Positions 13,001 through 24,563 of a stretch of DNA of 64,000 nucleotides are shown here, piece after piece. Source of the stretch: Trifolium pratense (Eukaryota > Streptophyta > Magnoliopsida > Fabales > Fabaceae); NCBI RefSeq assembly GCF_020283565.1, contig NC_060060.1, positions 7,006,001 through 7,070,000 of the forward strand. Reading direction: 5' to 3'. A program made the position numbers and the translations under genes. How positions within the stretch are numbered: position 1 is the stretch's first letter; each line of letters starts with the position of its first letter. The notes under the pieces are model-generated. The model made no database searches. It worked only from the letters and a program-made list of their open reading frames with translations, and was not told the DNA's origin.

Positions 13001-15755
13001 AGTTCACTAATCAAATGGTGACGGTGATAATCAGATTCCGATTGGAGCTCCAGTTGTTCAGCTAGCTGCATATTGAATATGTTTTGCATCGTACTAGCAA
13101 GAAACAATTCTTCTTTCAGTCTCTGAAATGCTTCTGAAAAGTCATGATCTGGTAGAACTGGACTACTGGTTACAGGATCTGCATCAGAAACTGCTCCTCT
13201 TTCCTTGAGCAGAAACTGGTACTCTTCTTCATTAATCCCTTTTATAAATTCAGCTAGCTGCAAGAGATTAACTGAGCTTGCATTAGACATAGGAGATACG
13301 TCAAACGATCTGGTTGAAGCAACTACGGACAACTCGTGAGTGGGATCGTCAACTGCAGATCCAACAAGAGTGAATTGCTGGTTAAACCCCTCCTGAAGCG
13401 CCATGTCCTGTCCACTACGGACTCCCGTGCTTATCTGTTCTTGATTAGACTGAAGAATCATTTCTTCGCGAGATGAACCCGGTAATGCATCTCTCTCCAA
13501 ATTTTCCATTGAAGTCCCCACAGATACGATATTATCTTGCTGGCCTTTATCAAAACCCAAAAGCTGATCTGGCATAATGTCCTCAAGGGAGGAGAATAAT
13601 TCAACTGGCCTGTCTAGCTGTTCTGCTTCATGAGATGCCTCCTCGATTATAGTATTCTCCAAAGCAATTCTTGAAAGAGACTGATCACTCTCACCAGCTT
13701 CAAACAAACGAATCTCCTTTTGATTATCTATAATTGCATCAGTGCTTTGATAAGATTTCGTCATATCCAAACCATCAGCTTCCTGCATTGCCCCTACCCA
13801 GCAATAAATGAGAATATAAATTATAAATCAAATTCACATATCAGTTTTCCCAGCCTTCCCAACTAATACCCTTATAATTGAACATAAAATTATGCAATTA
13901 GATTAAAGAGACAGGGAGAGAGAGCACAACCTAAATCTGTTACCTGATCTTCTCTCGTTTGCGCCACAAATGTATTGGGAATATTCTCCGATAAAGGCAA
14001 TGTGTCTTCCCTTTTTTCACTCTCTTTTTCAGCTGTGACAGACTCATCCACTGCAGTTGTAATAGAAGCGTGTGGTGACAAAAGGGCAACAGGTTCATGG
14101 GCATGATTGTGTGCTGTTCCTCCTTCACTATTTGAAGTTTTTGAAGACACGTCTTTTGCTACATCAGAGCCAACATTCTTAGATCCCCCTTGATCTTGGG
14201 ATGACGATTCAGATTCGTTCTCATGGACTCTGGGACCCTCAAGTGCATTAGAATCCAATTCAGTTCTGTCGACTGTATCATATGTCATGGCCACTGACGA
14301 TGAATCAAAAGATGGATCAACGTCAGGAGGTGACGAGCTTGTCAAAGATTCATCTTTTGCCACATTATCACCAAGATTCTGAGAACTCCCCCCTTGATCT
14401 TTGGCAGACAAATCAGAATCCTTCTCATGGACCCCACGACCCTGAAGTGCCGATTTAGCATTAGAATCCAAATCAGTTACTTCACCTGTATCATATGTCA
14501 TGGCCACTGGAGAAGAATCAACAGATGGATCAACATTGTCAGCAGTTGCTGAGCTTGCCAAAGACTGTGACTCTAGTGATTCAGTGATAACCACATTGGG
14601 GTCACTGTTGGTTTCAACATTTCCATCAGTAACTTGAGATGATCCGGTAGAGGTAACACTGGCAGTATCGGCATCAGACTCAGGTAGCTCATTTTTAGTA
14701 GACTTTTTTGATGATTTTCCGCGGCTACTACCACCTTTATTCACCCTCTTCTGGCGATATTGTTCGAGCTGACGATAAAAACATGACAATCAAAATTAAT
14801 AACTGCAACCATTCAACTGACCACCCTATATATGCTGAAGCAGACTAGTAAGAGGAGACATATAGGAAGAGAAAGATAAAATCTCATATTTTCTGGTCCT
14901 ATAAAAAATAAATCCCATTTACACACGCATCAACCTTCAAAAATGCAAATGAAAAGCTGAATAACTACAAGGTTCGGCATGCCACATAGGTGGATTTGGA
15001 GTCAGTTTTGTTAAAATTCTCCACAAGAACTTAATGGAAGAAAAAAATTATAGTAACTAAGAATTTTTAAAACAATAGCTTTTCCATCTCATTTTTTCAG
15101 AAGTTCTCTCTTTCAACTTATCCATTAACACCTATAAGTATAAACTTATCAACTATACATTTTACTTTCTTAAATGCACCGTTACTTCACAGTATACACA
15201 AATTCTTCTAAGTTGTGACAATTTACTAAATCCTAGAACACAACTATTTAACTCTAATTGGAAACAAAACCAAGAGTAAAAAAACAAGAGGTTGGTGCTT
15301 TCAATCATACATCACGGAAAATAGCAGTTTATTCAAATTCAGCTATGCTGCAGTGTTTTAGTGCCACTATAGGCTCTATTTGAGAACATGTTATACTAAA
15401 CAGCGTATCACCGAACAATAGCAATTTGCTCAAATTCCACTGCACCATAGCCGCTATATCTCTGTACTAAATAGTGTATTGTAGAACAACAGCGATTCAT
15501 TCAAATTTACCTATGCTATAGCTACTATATGGCAACACTTTGAAGTTTGAACTAAACAGTGTATTACAAAACAATATCAATTTATTCAAATTCTGTTGCA
15601 CTATAGCTGCTATTTAACAACATTGGCAAAGCTAATTACCCAAACACACACACAAACTTGATACATAAGAAATTGAAATTGATGAGTTTAACAAAGAGAG
15701 ATACCTTCTTTTTACCAGCTGCGAGTAGATCGGTACGGCTCTTGTTCTTGTCCAT
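4025..15755 (-). CDS. Very long coiled-coil protein with C-terminal membrane anchor (At4g31570-like, golgin-like)
   Basis: Eight exons read on the minus strand: 15755-15705, 14768-13944, 13782-7978, 6580-5743, 5446-4761, 4522-4381, 4287-4206 and 4127-4025. All junctions are GT-AG and the phases fit, giving 8,532 coding bases or 2,843 residues. The start is MDKNKSRTDLLAAGKKK, followed across the first intron by LEQYRQKR, a signature I recall from the Arabidopsis At4g31570 family. Residues about 18-290 are Ser/Asp-rich and probably disordered. Residues about 480-2,740 are heptad-rich coiled coil. The C-terminus has the conserved sequence DPGSTSR..EDEDDD, then VTDLIDGLWVSCDR, then a hydrophobic segment (LRLGIIIYWTIMHALLAFF) ending two residues before the stop. 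A long rod plus a tail anchor resembles golgins such as giantin, so an endomembrane tether is inferred. The biochemical role is not known from sequence. The start ATG is supported by the conserved N-terminus and a likely leader intron. Confidence 0.9.
5507..5679. mobile_element. MITE with about 34-bp terminal inverted repeats in intron 4 of the coiled-coil gene
   Basis: The left end ATGCTAAATAGTGCCCCCGG and the reverse complement of the right end (ATGCTAACTAGTACCCCCGG) match with few differences. Both continue through GGCACTAGTTAAGGA. The 173-bp element has no coding capacity and lies in a 296-bp intron, so it makes up most of that intron. The superfamily is not assigned because no clear target duplication is visible. 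Confidence 0.85.
6731..6842. repeat. Simple repeats (GT)n-(GA)n and (AT)n-(GATA)n
   Basis: Compound microsatellites in intron 3 of the coiled-coil gene. TG and AG dinucleotides run from about 6731 to 6760. AT dinucleotides followed by GATA units run from about 6794 to 6837. Confidence 0.9.
7119..7411. mobile_element. Solo LTR-like element in intron 3 of the coiled-coil gene
   Basis: The 293-bp segment begins TGTTAGGAT and ends ATCCTAACA, giving 9-bp inverted ends with TG..CA termini as in plant LTRs. The flanking pentamers AACTT and AACAT match at four of five positions, as expected for an old target duplication. No internal domain or second LTR is present. Confidence 0.65.
7441..7764. mobile_element. 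TRIM-like miniature LTR element
   Basis: Two direct repeats of about 120 bp (7441-7560 and 7644-7764) both begin TGTTAAGAGTCCCACAT and end near CAAATTCTA. Between them lie only about 83 bases. That gap starts with TGGTATTAGTGTC, close to the TGGTATCAGAG primer site complementary to initiator tRNA-Met. This layout fits a terminal-repeat retrotransposon in miniature. Diverged relatives lie at 59516-60105. Confidence 0.7.
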
Positions 15756-15817
15756 TTTCCGATCCACTCCGTTGTTGCTACCCACTGTAACTAAACTGCA
15801 ATCACCACACCCTAATC

Positions 15818-16031
15818 CTGCACCGAATCAAATCAATTTTCAATCACGTTATTACAAAATTATCAACGATTCCGTTACAGTTACGTTACAGAAAGCAATG
15901 TATTCGTCTTGAATTTTGAGGTTTTTTCAAAAAAATCATTTCTATCATAACCGTCTGATTTGAAAAAATGGAAATCGAGAAATTAAAAAATTGAACGAAT
16001 AAATGAATGTGAAGATGAAGAAGAAGTGAAC
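15818..16031 (-). other. Probable 5' UTR intron of the coiled-coil gene
   Basis: Read on the minus strand, TCAATCAAG|GTTCAC at 16032/16031 is a good donor. A matching acceptor, CGGTGCAG|GATTAGG, lies at 15818/15817, about 60 bases before the start codon. The intron is inferred from these splice signals alone. Leader sequence would continue to about 16200, where CT-rich sequence and a drop in GC content suggest the transcript start. Confidence 0.5.
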
Positions 16032-16372
16032 CTTGATTGAGGATTGGGGAGAGATATGTGACGACGTCGTCGAGGTTTTCATTCAAAGCGCGGTGGTTAG
16101 TGGTGGTGGTGGCGGTGGTTCAACGATTTCGTTAGTTTTGTTTTCTCTCTAACTTTCGTAGCGGAGAAGAGAGCGTGTTTGAGATCTAAACGTACACACG
16201 CGCACACGAGCGTTATTTTCTCTTTGGTTAAGTATCTTAATCTAAAAAAAAAACCTAGTGTGTTTTATTTTATTTTTCTTCCAAAAAAGATAATAATTAT
16301 AATAATAAAAATAAAAATGTACCAAAAAAAAATTAAACAATAATTCCATGTAATATTTGGTATTCTTGAACC

Positions 16373-16636
16373 TTCTTCCCCGCGCCCGCGTAAAGAATAT
16401 ACGATAATCTTCAGTTTAAACAACCGTAATAACGTATTATCAAATATAAAGAATAAAGAATATATAATTATAATCTCGAGTTCAAAACTTCAAGCTACTA
16501 AAATGTGATCAATAATTTGTCAAAAAAAAAAAATGTGATCAAATAAATTATTAGCTACTCTAAAAATTTATATTGTCTCCACCAAAAAAAAAATATATAT
16601 TGTCATGCATTATTTTATTTTTTTTTGGTAAGTAAG
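16373..16636. other. AT-rich spacer upstream of the coiled-coil gene
   Basis: Low-complexity AT-rich DNA with one GC-rich island (CCCCGCGCCCGCG near 16379). I see no gene here. Confidence 0.5.
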
Positions 16637-16664
16637 CTAAGAAAAACAAAAAAAAAAAGAAAGA

Positions 16665-16847
16665 TTATTCTCGACGGAAGAGAGTTCCCGTTGCATCATT
16701 TCGAAGAAGATCACGAATGCCTTCTGGAGGAGAAGCATGGGTCGAGAAGTCAAGATATGAGGAGGCTCCAAGTTTAGCGAAGAAATCTGCACATTGATTC
16801 CCCTCTCTAAGTGTGTGATAAAGAGAGACATTGGTTTGGGCGAACAA
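16665..16847 (-). pseudogene. LINE-type RNase H remnant
   Basis: The minus frame reads HTLREGNQCADFFAKLGA, then APPEG-like spacing (SPPEGI) and a short DLL..DATGTLF tail. This is typical of the C-terminal RNase H-like domain (RVT_3) of plant non-LTR retrotransposons. Only about 60 residues remain, with no reverse transcriptase nearby, so it is a dead fragment. Confidence 0.65.
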
Positions 16848-17559
16848 CTCTTTTATTCATATTTTTAAAATCACAGTTATTCATTCTCTAAATATAAAAC
16901 TTTGTATATTCATGTTATTTTAATTGTCTTTTCATATAATTATTTTACAATAATTTATGTTTTTTGTGTTACATTACAATAATTTATGATGATAATTCAT
17001 CATTTCAATTTTTGTGCTCGTCCATTTGTTTTCAATATAAACTTATAATATTATGTTACTTTCTCTTATCATGTTATTCATTCTCTCAATATAAAATTTT
17101 TTTTTTTTTGACAAATATATAAACTTTGTATATGTATAAGTATGATAAGAGAGAGTAACATAATATTTGTTGTTGGGATGTGCATATATTCCTTTTTGCT
17201 TAATTTTAGAAAACATAATTATGAACTAATTTACATTGTAAATATATATAAAATATAAAATGTACTGTATTAACTTTCCTATATTTTATGTAAAAAAAAA
17301 ATTCCTATATTTAATTGTAATATTTTGATTATTATTCCTTATGCTATTTTTATGTTTTAAATGCAATAGTATAAATTTTCTTTTTCTTTTTTCTTACAAA
17401 TGGAGAAAAAACAAAAAGGTAAAAACATGAATAAGGAAACCATCTGCGAAAGAAGCCAAATATAATTACAATAAGATATAAAATTATCATTATGTTTCAG
17501 ATGACTCGTGCATTTTAATATTTGTTTCTTTTACCGCCTATTACTTGTAGGATAAACTG

Positions 17560-17660
17560 AAATGCTTCTAAGTCACTAGGTTTGGTCCAATGGTAAAAAA
17601 TTTGGATAGTATATTATAGATTCTGGGTTCGATCCTCATCTCACTGTCAACCAAAAAAAC
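17560..17660 (+). mobile_element. Degenerate tRNA-derived SINE
   Basis: A box A-like TGGTCCAATGGTAAA is followed after about 35 bases by a box B-like GGGTTCGATCC and then an A-rich tail (CAACCAAAAAAACT). This is the arrangement of a tRNA-derived SINE head. The copy is old and short. Confidence 0.5.
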
Positions 17661-17969
17661 TGGAATGCTTCTAAAAATCCTTGAGCATTATATGCACAGT
17701 GTAGGACGATTTGTGATATTTTAAATTTGTATTCTTCTACTAAAATTATTTATTACAAGGTTGAAAAAGGTGGGAATAGCTCGTGGGGTCATAACTCTTG
17801 TTGTATAGACTTAACTTGCAAGCTAGTAAGCAGTGGTTGAGCAATAGGTATCTTTGGATCTTAGAGCTTTTTATCATTCATCACCAATGTGATTGCATCA
17901 ATTTAAAATCTTCAATTTGTGTCTTGTTATCTCTTAATTTTATTTTTTTAGTAAGTGATTTGAAATTCC

Positions 17970-18068
17970 ACCTTTTAAGATGGATAAGTGGAATATCTAG
18001 AGTTCGAACTTCGACTTCTGCATATAAAATGTTGATGTCCCTACCAACTGAACTAAGCTCACGAGGAC
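17970..18068 (-). mobile_element. tRNA-derived SINE copy (minus)
   Basis: Read on the minus strand it has a tRNA-like head: GTGAGCTTAGTTCAGTTGGT acts as box A and GAAGTTCGAACTC as box B. It shares a long match with copies at 31655-31749 and 54593-54680, including the shared GATG..TAAGTGGAAT stretch. Confidence 0.6.
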
Positions 18069-18582
18069 CGTTAATTTAAGCAAGTTTTCAAGTGAGTGAC
18101 ATGCTAACTTATTTTTAGACTTGAAAATTGTCACCGAAAAAATTATTGAATTAAGTCGCTGACCAACTTAGTCAGCAACTTCAAAATTAGGGGAATATGT
18201 GATGAATTTTGAAATTTCAGAAGAGTATTTGACACTTCACTCTATATTTTATGTTCTTGGAAAGTTGCAAAAGAGAGGGGGGGAACTAGATTTATTTTTA
18301 CAATAAAAGGTAAGAAATGCATAAGAAAACATATGATCACTGGAAAAGGGATGATCATCCAAGAATTTTTATGATTGATGACATGAATGGGGTGTGTGAA
18401 TTTTATGAAGTGAGAGATATTTTACACAATGAAAATAATTTTAAGACGAAGGGGTGTCAACAGAAATATATGGTGTATGTAGCATCTCCCCTTCCATTGT
18501 TGTTTCCGTGTCTCAAACATTTACTTAGAGTCTTGGACCACATAAATTTTGGAACATATAGTATTTTTTTTCGCACCTCCTG

Positions 18583-18877
18583 ACTTTCTCGTGCGACCTC
18601 ATAAATTTTAAAAATACTTATCACAACATAACTAACGAGTGTTAAAGGAGTGAAAATCTGAAAAAATACAGTTTGCTACTTAAATAGCGAGTTGAATATC
18701 CACTTTAACTAGTGAACCTATAAAAATATTTTAAAGAACTGTGTTTTTCCAAATTTGAGCCCCTGAGTTCACTATTTAAGTGGCGAATTGTGTTTCTTCA
18801 AATTTTCACCTCCTTTAACACTCACTAGTTATCTTGTGAGGGATATTTTGAGAACTTCAAGAGACACACGAGAAAGC
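18583..18877. mobile_element. Foldback element with arms of about 115 bp
   Basis: The left arm starts CTTTCTCGTGCGACCTC. The reverse complement of the right arm starts CTTTCTCGTGTGTCTC, and both continue through AGTGTTAAAGGAG and CACTTAAATAG-like sequence. The arms fill most of the 295-bp element. It has no coding content and could extrude as a long hairpin. Confidence 0.75.
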
Positions 18878-20127
18878 CGGGACGCGAAAAGAAACACCCT
18901 AAGTGGAAGGTTAAAAAAGGCCAAGGACAACCGTGTCCAGCCCGGTGGCCCGACTATATATATGGGTTAGCTCAGCCCAATTATTAATGAGTTGAGATCC
19001 TCTACATTTCTCAAAAGAAATGGAAATTACAATTACTATAGTTTTGATCTATATATATTCAAATAATATAAATAATTCTCAAAAGACGTGCATTTATATC
19101 ATGAATTTACTTTAAAACTTTAGTAATGGATATCACCATTTCGTTAGGAAATTGAGAGGATCCTAACTCATTATTAATGGTTGCACATTAATTAGCCTGA
19201 CCCAACCCATTTTATTTTTTTCCCATTTATTCAATCTTTTTTATATGACTTTCATGTATTAGTTATTTATAATTATTAAGTTTATTGAGATGTATTTGTA
19301 TAAAAGTGTAAATAATTTTTACATCAGCACTAAATATTAATTAAACTTCAGTTTGATCCATATAAAAAAATTAATAAATTAAAAATATAGTTGGCCAATT
19401 TTAATTTACTTGTATAGTTTTCTTTTCTAATCACCCCCTGCATAGTTAGGATTCTATCATTTATCCCCCTGGGCGACAATTGGACAATTGACTGTGCAAA
19501 TCTGATGACGTGGCACGTACACGTCACAATTTTTTTTAAATTGCCACATGACAATTTTTTTAAAAAAAATCTAAAAATTAAAGTGATTCTAAAAATTCTA
19601 AAAAAATTCTTAAAATTTCTAATTTTTCTTTTTAAGTTATTAATTTAGTCTTCTTTTTTAATTAAGCACTTAAATTTGCTACATACAAATTTTCTAAATT
19701 TTTTTTCCTAAAATTTGCTAAAATTTTCTTTTTCACAAGATGCACTTAAAAATTTCTTTTTAATTTGCTAAAAAAAAACTTTCTGAAATTTTAATTATAT
19801 TATAATTGGATAGAATGAAAACACTTTATCTTAGAACTACCTTAAACAATATTTAACTATTTATAACAAATTATGTATAAGTTATTTATATAAAAACAAA
19901 GATAAAATAAATCAAATTCTTTTCATATAAATTATAAGTTGTTTTTAATAAGCTATCGTGTAGAGCTTATGGAAATAAGTAGAAAGCAGTTTAAGGACAT
20001 GTGACATGTCATAAACTGCTTTTATAAGCTCTCTCTCAAACACTATCCCAAATGCTTATGACAGTAGATATTTTTAAATAAGTCAATCTAAACAGGCTTA
20101 AACTCCAACTCAAGAAATAAAATTAAT
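18878..20127. other. AT-rich intergenic stretch
   Basis: This lies between the foldback element and the 3' end of the boron transporter gene. It is dominated by A/T runs near 19350-19800. A short GC-richer piece around 18880-18970 has no recognisable coding content. I see nothing else I can support. Confidence 0.5.
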
Positions 20128-23100
20128 TCAATTGTAGTAACCACTTACTTGACCATGTCTTTCCTCTATAAAGCTTAGACTTCTGACCTTCAACTCTCCT
20201 CTGTTGGTAGTTAATTCGTCTAATATTTCACTATCAGACACTTCCATCGATCCAAAACTAGGTGAATCCCTCTGCTAAAAAAAAGTAAAGGAGCACTTTT
20301 ACATTCCACATTATTACCGATATCTACATGTCAGTGTCTATGTCAGTGTCTATGCTTCATAGACATTAATATGTAAAGATAGAGTTGATATCAAAGAGTG
20401 ATATAGGGCATTAAGCATTGGATGCACTTACAGAGAGTCTTGGAGCACCAGCGATTTCTTCATATTCAGCTGCATCTAGTTCTCTTAGATGATGAGGACT
20501 AAACAGCTTAGGAAGGATATATTGCCTCACCAAGATCAGGAAAAAGAAAGGCAACGGAAACAAGATTCCGGCTATTGGAATCCATGTTACTCCAAAACAA
20601 ACCAAGAAATACACACATTGGAATATTGTGAAGAATACTATGTTTCTAATTGGTACTGATTCCACAAAAGAAGCATGGTGACCTTCTAATAACCTGCGAT
20701 AATAGGTTGACTTGAAATATTAGCAGCATGATTTCAAAGTGTGTTTTCGTGATTCGGTTTTATATATGTTTCCGAACCGGAACTACCTTTACAAAAACTG
20801 AAGTACACATTTTCGAACCGAAATGATTATTTGTGAACCAAACTATATTATATTGCTATTATGAACTGATTAAAGACATTTGAAAAATCCAAAAATGGAA
20901 CATGAACAGCATATTATGTACGAAAAATCCAAAAACCGAACCGAAATGCACCAAAAAGAATCAAATTGTAACAAATAGTTCTCAAACTGAACTAAACTAG
21001 TTCAGTTCATGAACTACATGTCACAATTCAGGTCTTTTTGGTGCTGTTCAGTTTAATAATTTTGTTCGGTTTTTGAATTATACTTTTTAACACTCCTAGA
21101 TACGTTTACGCTGCAAACCTATATATTGTAGTAAAACAGTAGAAAATGCAACCACAATTGCAATGGTAGATTGCAATTTAGAACTATATTAGTAGAAGGA
21201 AATGAAATAAAATAAAAATTGATGAGGGTATTGAACTTTAGAGTAAATTGTCTACTTACTTGAACCACCTACTAGGTGTTACAAAGAGAAGTAATATCCT
21301 TTCCCAGAATTGGTTACCAGGAAGACTATCAATGGCCATGTAAGCAAAGTATCCCCACAAAACAGAAGTTGGAATCTTTTTTATGACAGGCATAGCAAAT
21401 ACTGATGCTCCAACAAAGACTGATTGTAAAAGATTGCTCATTCTTTGCTCATTTACTCTAACAGGCAAACATGCATCAATATGCTTCTCAGGGTCAAATG
21501 TATCCTTCTTGTTGTCTCCTTTATCTTCACCTTTTAGGACTACCTCTTTTAGGTTCTCCAATTCTCTTTCCACAGAAGTCTGCAAGGTAATTAGGACCAA
21601 TAAGTTATGTAGCAACAACACTTTAGGTTGAAGGCACATCTGGTCTCCAACACAGATACGACACTGACACATGTGATTGTATTCAATTCTAATTTTCAAA
21701 TTAGTACCGGTGATGTGTCGTCGTGTCGTGTCGTGTCAGTTTGGTCTTTGTGTATGTGTCGATGTTTCATAGCCAAAGTAACTGTAGACAGAAAGGTGTA
21801 TATGGTGTCCAACACCGACGACACATGTTGTGTCACTCAATTACTTCCATTTTCAACTTATCACCGATAATGTGTTAGTACTTAGTGTCAGTGTAGTATT
21901 TGATGTTTGTGTCCGTGCTTCAAAGCCAATAAGTAACTTAACTATTAGTTAATTGTGTTTATTTGGAAAGAGCAAAAACTATGAGTAACTTAACTATTAG
22001 AAGACTTACAACTGGGCTGCTGTCCATTTCTACAAATATTGCTTCCATCTTTCCATATATTTCAGAGTTGCTGGCTTTCTTTCTTATACTTTCCTTGGCA
22101 CTTTCAACCATCTTTCTTCTGATCATCTACGATTCATAAATCACCATATCAAAAGTATCAAACTAACATCTTTTTCTCCAATTGTTTAGGAAAAATCTAT
22201 AATAGTCATTCACCTACCAGACCCTTAAGAACTGCAAGGCTCTTTGTGTGCATAGGAGATTGAGGCAAAACACCATTTGAAGGAGGCAAGCCAAGTAGTC
22301 CGCATATCAAAGCCTGAAATAGTTTAGCATTAGTGATGAGATTCATAGTTAAATAACTCTTCTAGTCTTTACAAAGGGATGTATATATACACATACATAC
22401 CATGCATCCTAGTAAGAATATGTCATAATGGTATGCAGAAGGTTTCTTGAGATTGAATTCCTTTTGTTGTGCCAGCCCAGAAGCAACACTATGATCAAAG
22501 AAGTAAAGCCCTGCTACCATCAATGCAGGAATAAATGCAGCAAATATATATGTTGGAGGAACCTTCCCCATATCCTGTATATACATATATTAAAGTCAAC
22601 ATTTTCCACAACTACAAAAGTATAGCTTATAGTTCGTTTAATTTGCAAAAAATTAAGTACTGCACAAAACAATACATGACAAACATTTAAATTAAACATG
22701 GAACACTTAGAAGATAAGTGATTATGCTATAAGCACGTATTTGAGCTGTTTATCCAAATTCCAAACAGGGCCTTAGTTCAACATGAATTACTTGTATAAC
22801 TGTCCAATGGTGTAAAGATGTAGATTCCCAAGCCAGGGGAGCAACTAGTCTTCTTGGAATTTCATAAGGTATTTTGCTTGGCACAGAGAAGGACACAACT
22901 GTCCATACTACCACCAAGAAAGGCACACCGTAGTCTGCAATAAAGCTTCTCAACCAACCTATCCAATAAACAAGACAATGTCATATAAATATTCCTCATA
23001 TATACTTTACAACTATGAAGCGTAGGCACAGTCCCGATATTGACACTGACACACCAGTTGGCAGTTATAATTAAAGAAAGTAGAAGTGATCGAATTTAAG

Positions 23101-24345
23101 TAATCATATATGTCAGTGTCATGTCTGTGTCTGACACATGGAACATGCCTTCAATCTGAAGTGTTTGTACTACATAGCTTAACAAGCATAAGAAATTAGT
23201 TTTTAGGCTAAATTGCACTTTTTGCCCCCTAATAACTTTCATAAACATGAGATTTTGGCCCCTTAACTTTAGCCTATTTTGCAAAAGATGGCCCCCACTA
23301 ATTTTGGACAAGTCAACGCACATGTGGCAAGTGACTTGCATGCCACGTCAGCATGTCTTGCCACGTGGACAATGATTCACATGCCACGTGTGCATTGACT
23401 TGGTCAAAATTAATGGGGGACTATCCTTTTGCTAAAGGGGCTAAAGTCAGGTGGCCAAATTCGCAAGTGTGTGAAAGTTATGGGGAGAAAAGTGCAATTT
23501 AGCCTAGTTTTTATCAATTATGCCTCAGCTCAAATCTATTATAATGACAAACCTGTCCCATATAACCATGATCTTGCTCTTCTGCTCTTCAATGCTGTAT
23601 AGAGAAGGCCAAATGTGAATATAATACCTAATAAGCCATTCACATAGAGCCAATGAAATTGGTAATGCTCTAATGTTGAGTTTTCATTTTTAGGAGCACT
23701 AAACTCTTTTATCATTCCCTGCATTATTTTCAATTAACTTGTATTAGACTCCTTTTCATGCCAAATCATTTTTTTAAAATCTTGAGTTGAGATTTCTAGG
23801 AGAAACAAGACTGACCTTAATAGCCTCTTGAATGAACAAGACTGAAATCAGCATGCCAAAAAGCTCTTCAGCAACCCTTGTAAATCTGTTGATGATATTG
23901 CCAGCATTGAATATTGCTAGCAGAAACAGCAACAGAGATGTCCATACACAAACCCTGAGATATTATGAATAAATATCAATTTAAGTAAGCACTTATAGCA
24001 TAAACACTTTTCATAATATGCAAATAGAGTTGATATTCTAGTTAGTAGGTTATTTGACCAATAAATAAATAATAAAAAAATTGTTTTTTTTTGTCTTGAT
24101 TTTATTACCATCCAGCCCAAGCCAAAAAGAGTTCCTGTCCCAAGTCATCCTTATTTTTTGCAAAGTTGTACAAGTAGGTATACATGATGATTGTGGGTTC
24201 TTCCTTATTTTAACGGTAACATTTATAGAAACTTACCCAATACCAGAACGGAAAGCACAAGTCCAATCATCTTTATAACATTGTGTTCTTCCTTTTATGT
24301 CACTGACGATTCCCTTAAAAGGTGATTTGATTTTAAGGACTCCAT
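20128..24345 (-). CDS. BOR: BOR-type borate exporter (SLC4-like), N-terminally deleted, probable pseudogene
   Basis: BOR proteins are plasma-membrane borate exporters related to anion exchangers. Supported exons on the minus strand: 24345-24237 (damaged), 24200-24109 (truncated), 23954-23816, 23718-23553, 22958-22792, 22574-22401, 22313-22218, 22126-22010, 21579-21260, 20693-20432 and 20271-20128. Family landmarks are clear: [122 protein letters not shown] and [12 protein letters not shown]. From Met 24185 the remaining frame is open for 553 residues. About 63 residues that should hold the first membrane helices are missing between 24237 and 24200, and a 5-bp insertion (AATCA) shifts the frame near the expected start. 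The last exon could continue, since CAAGTAAGTGG near its end is a good donor. A shortened protein from 24185 is possible, but a working transporter is unlikely. Confidence 0.85.
20740..21080. repeat. Imperfect inverted repeat in a BOR intron
   Basis: GAACCGAA and its complement recur several times. AAAAACCGAACCGAAATGCACC near 20930 is partly matched in reverse by GGTGCTGTTCAG..TTCGGTTTTT near 21040-21070. This may be an old foldback element with worn ends. Confidence 0.4.
21640..21920. repeat. Dispersed GTGTC/GACAC repeat, two adjacent units, in a BOR intron
   Basis: Two diverged units, each containing GTGTCCAACACCGAC-type sequence and closing with GTGTCCGTGCTTCA-like sequence. They belong to the same family as the tandem array in the RHM intron. 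Confidence 0.65.
23010..23150. repeat. Dispersed GTGTC/GACAC repeat, single copy, in a BOR intron
   Basis: It begins TATGAAGCGTAGGCACAG and contains CACTGACACACC and GTCAGTGTCATGTCTGTG. This is the same family as at 1647-2035 and 60130-60240, in the opposite orientation at its ends. Confidence 0.6.
23204..23506. mobile_element. 303-bp MITE with a 5-bp target duplication
   Basis: The ends TAGGCTAAATTGCACTTTT and AAAAGTGCAATTTAGCCTA are perfect inverted repeats. Both sides are flanked by GTTTT (23199-23203 and 23507-23511). The interior repeats CCACGT (G-box core) and is partly self-complementary. It lies in the BOR intron between exons 23718-23553 and 22958-22792. It is non-coding. Confidence 0.85.
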
Positions 24346-24563
24346 TTCAGGCACAAATTAACCACCTGAAACTTAAACTATATATTATATCTTGATGAAG
24401 ATTAAACAACTTAACTTTGCATTTAAGAACATGTACCAATCATACAATTTTCATGTATTATTACCTGAGACGAGTATCTTCCAGCAAGGATTTTGCGGAG
24501 ATTTGACCAGCAGTGGCACACGTTGGCATTTAAGTACAAAACATTATTTGATATAAAATATTA
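24346..24563. other. 5' flank of the BOR gene
   Basis: About 220 bases between the expected BOR start and a Helitron-like end. An in-frame TGA lies just upstream of the frame that encodes KSPFKGIV, so no alternative upstream start is visible. Confidence 0.5.

Noticed and set aside
18317..18583. 88-residue plus-strand frame
   Set aside because: No recognisable motif, and its end runs into a foldback element. Probably chance.
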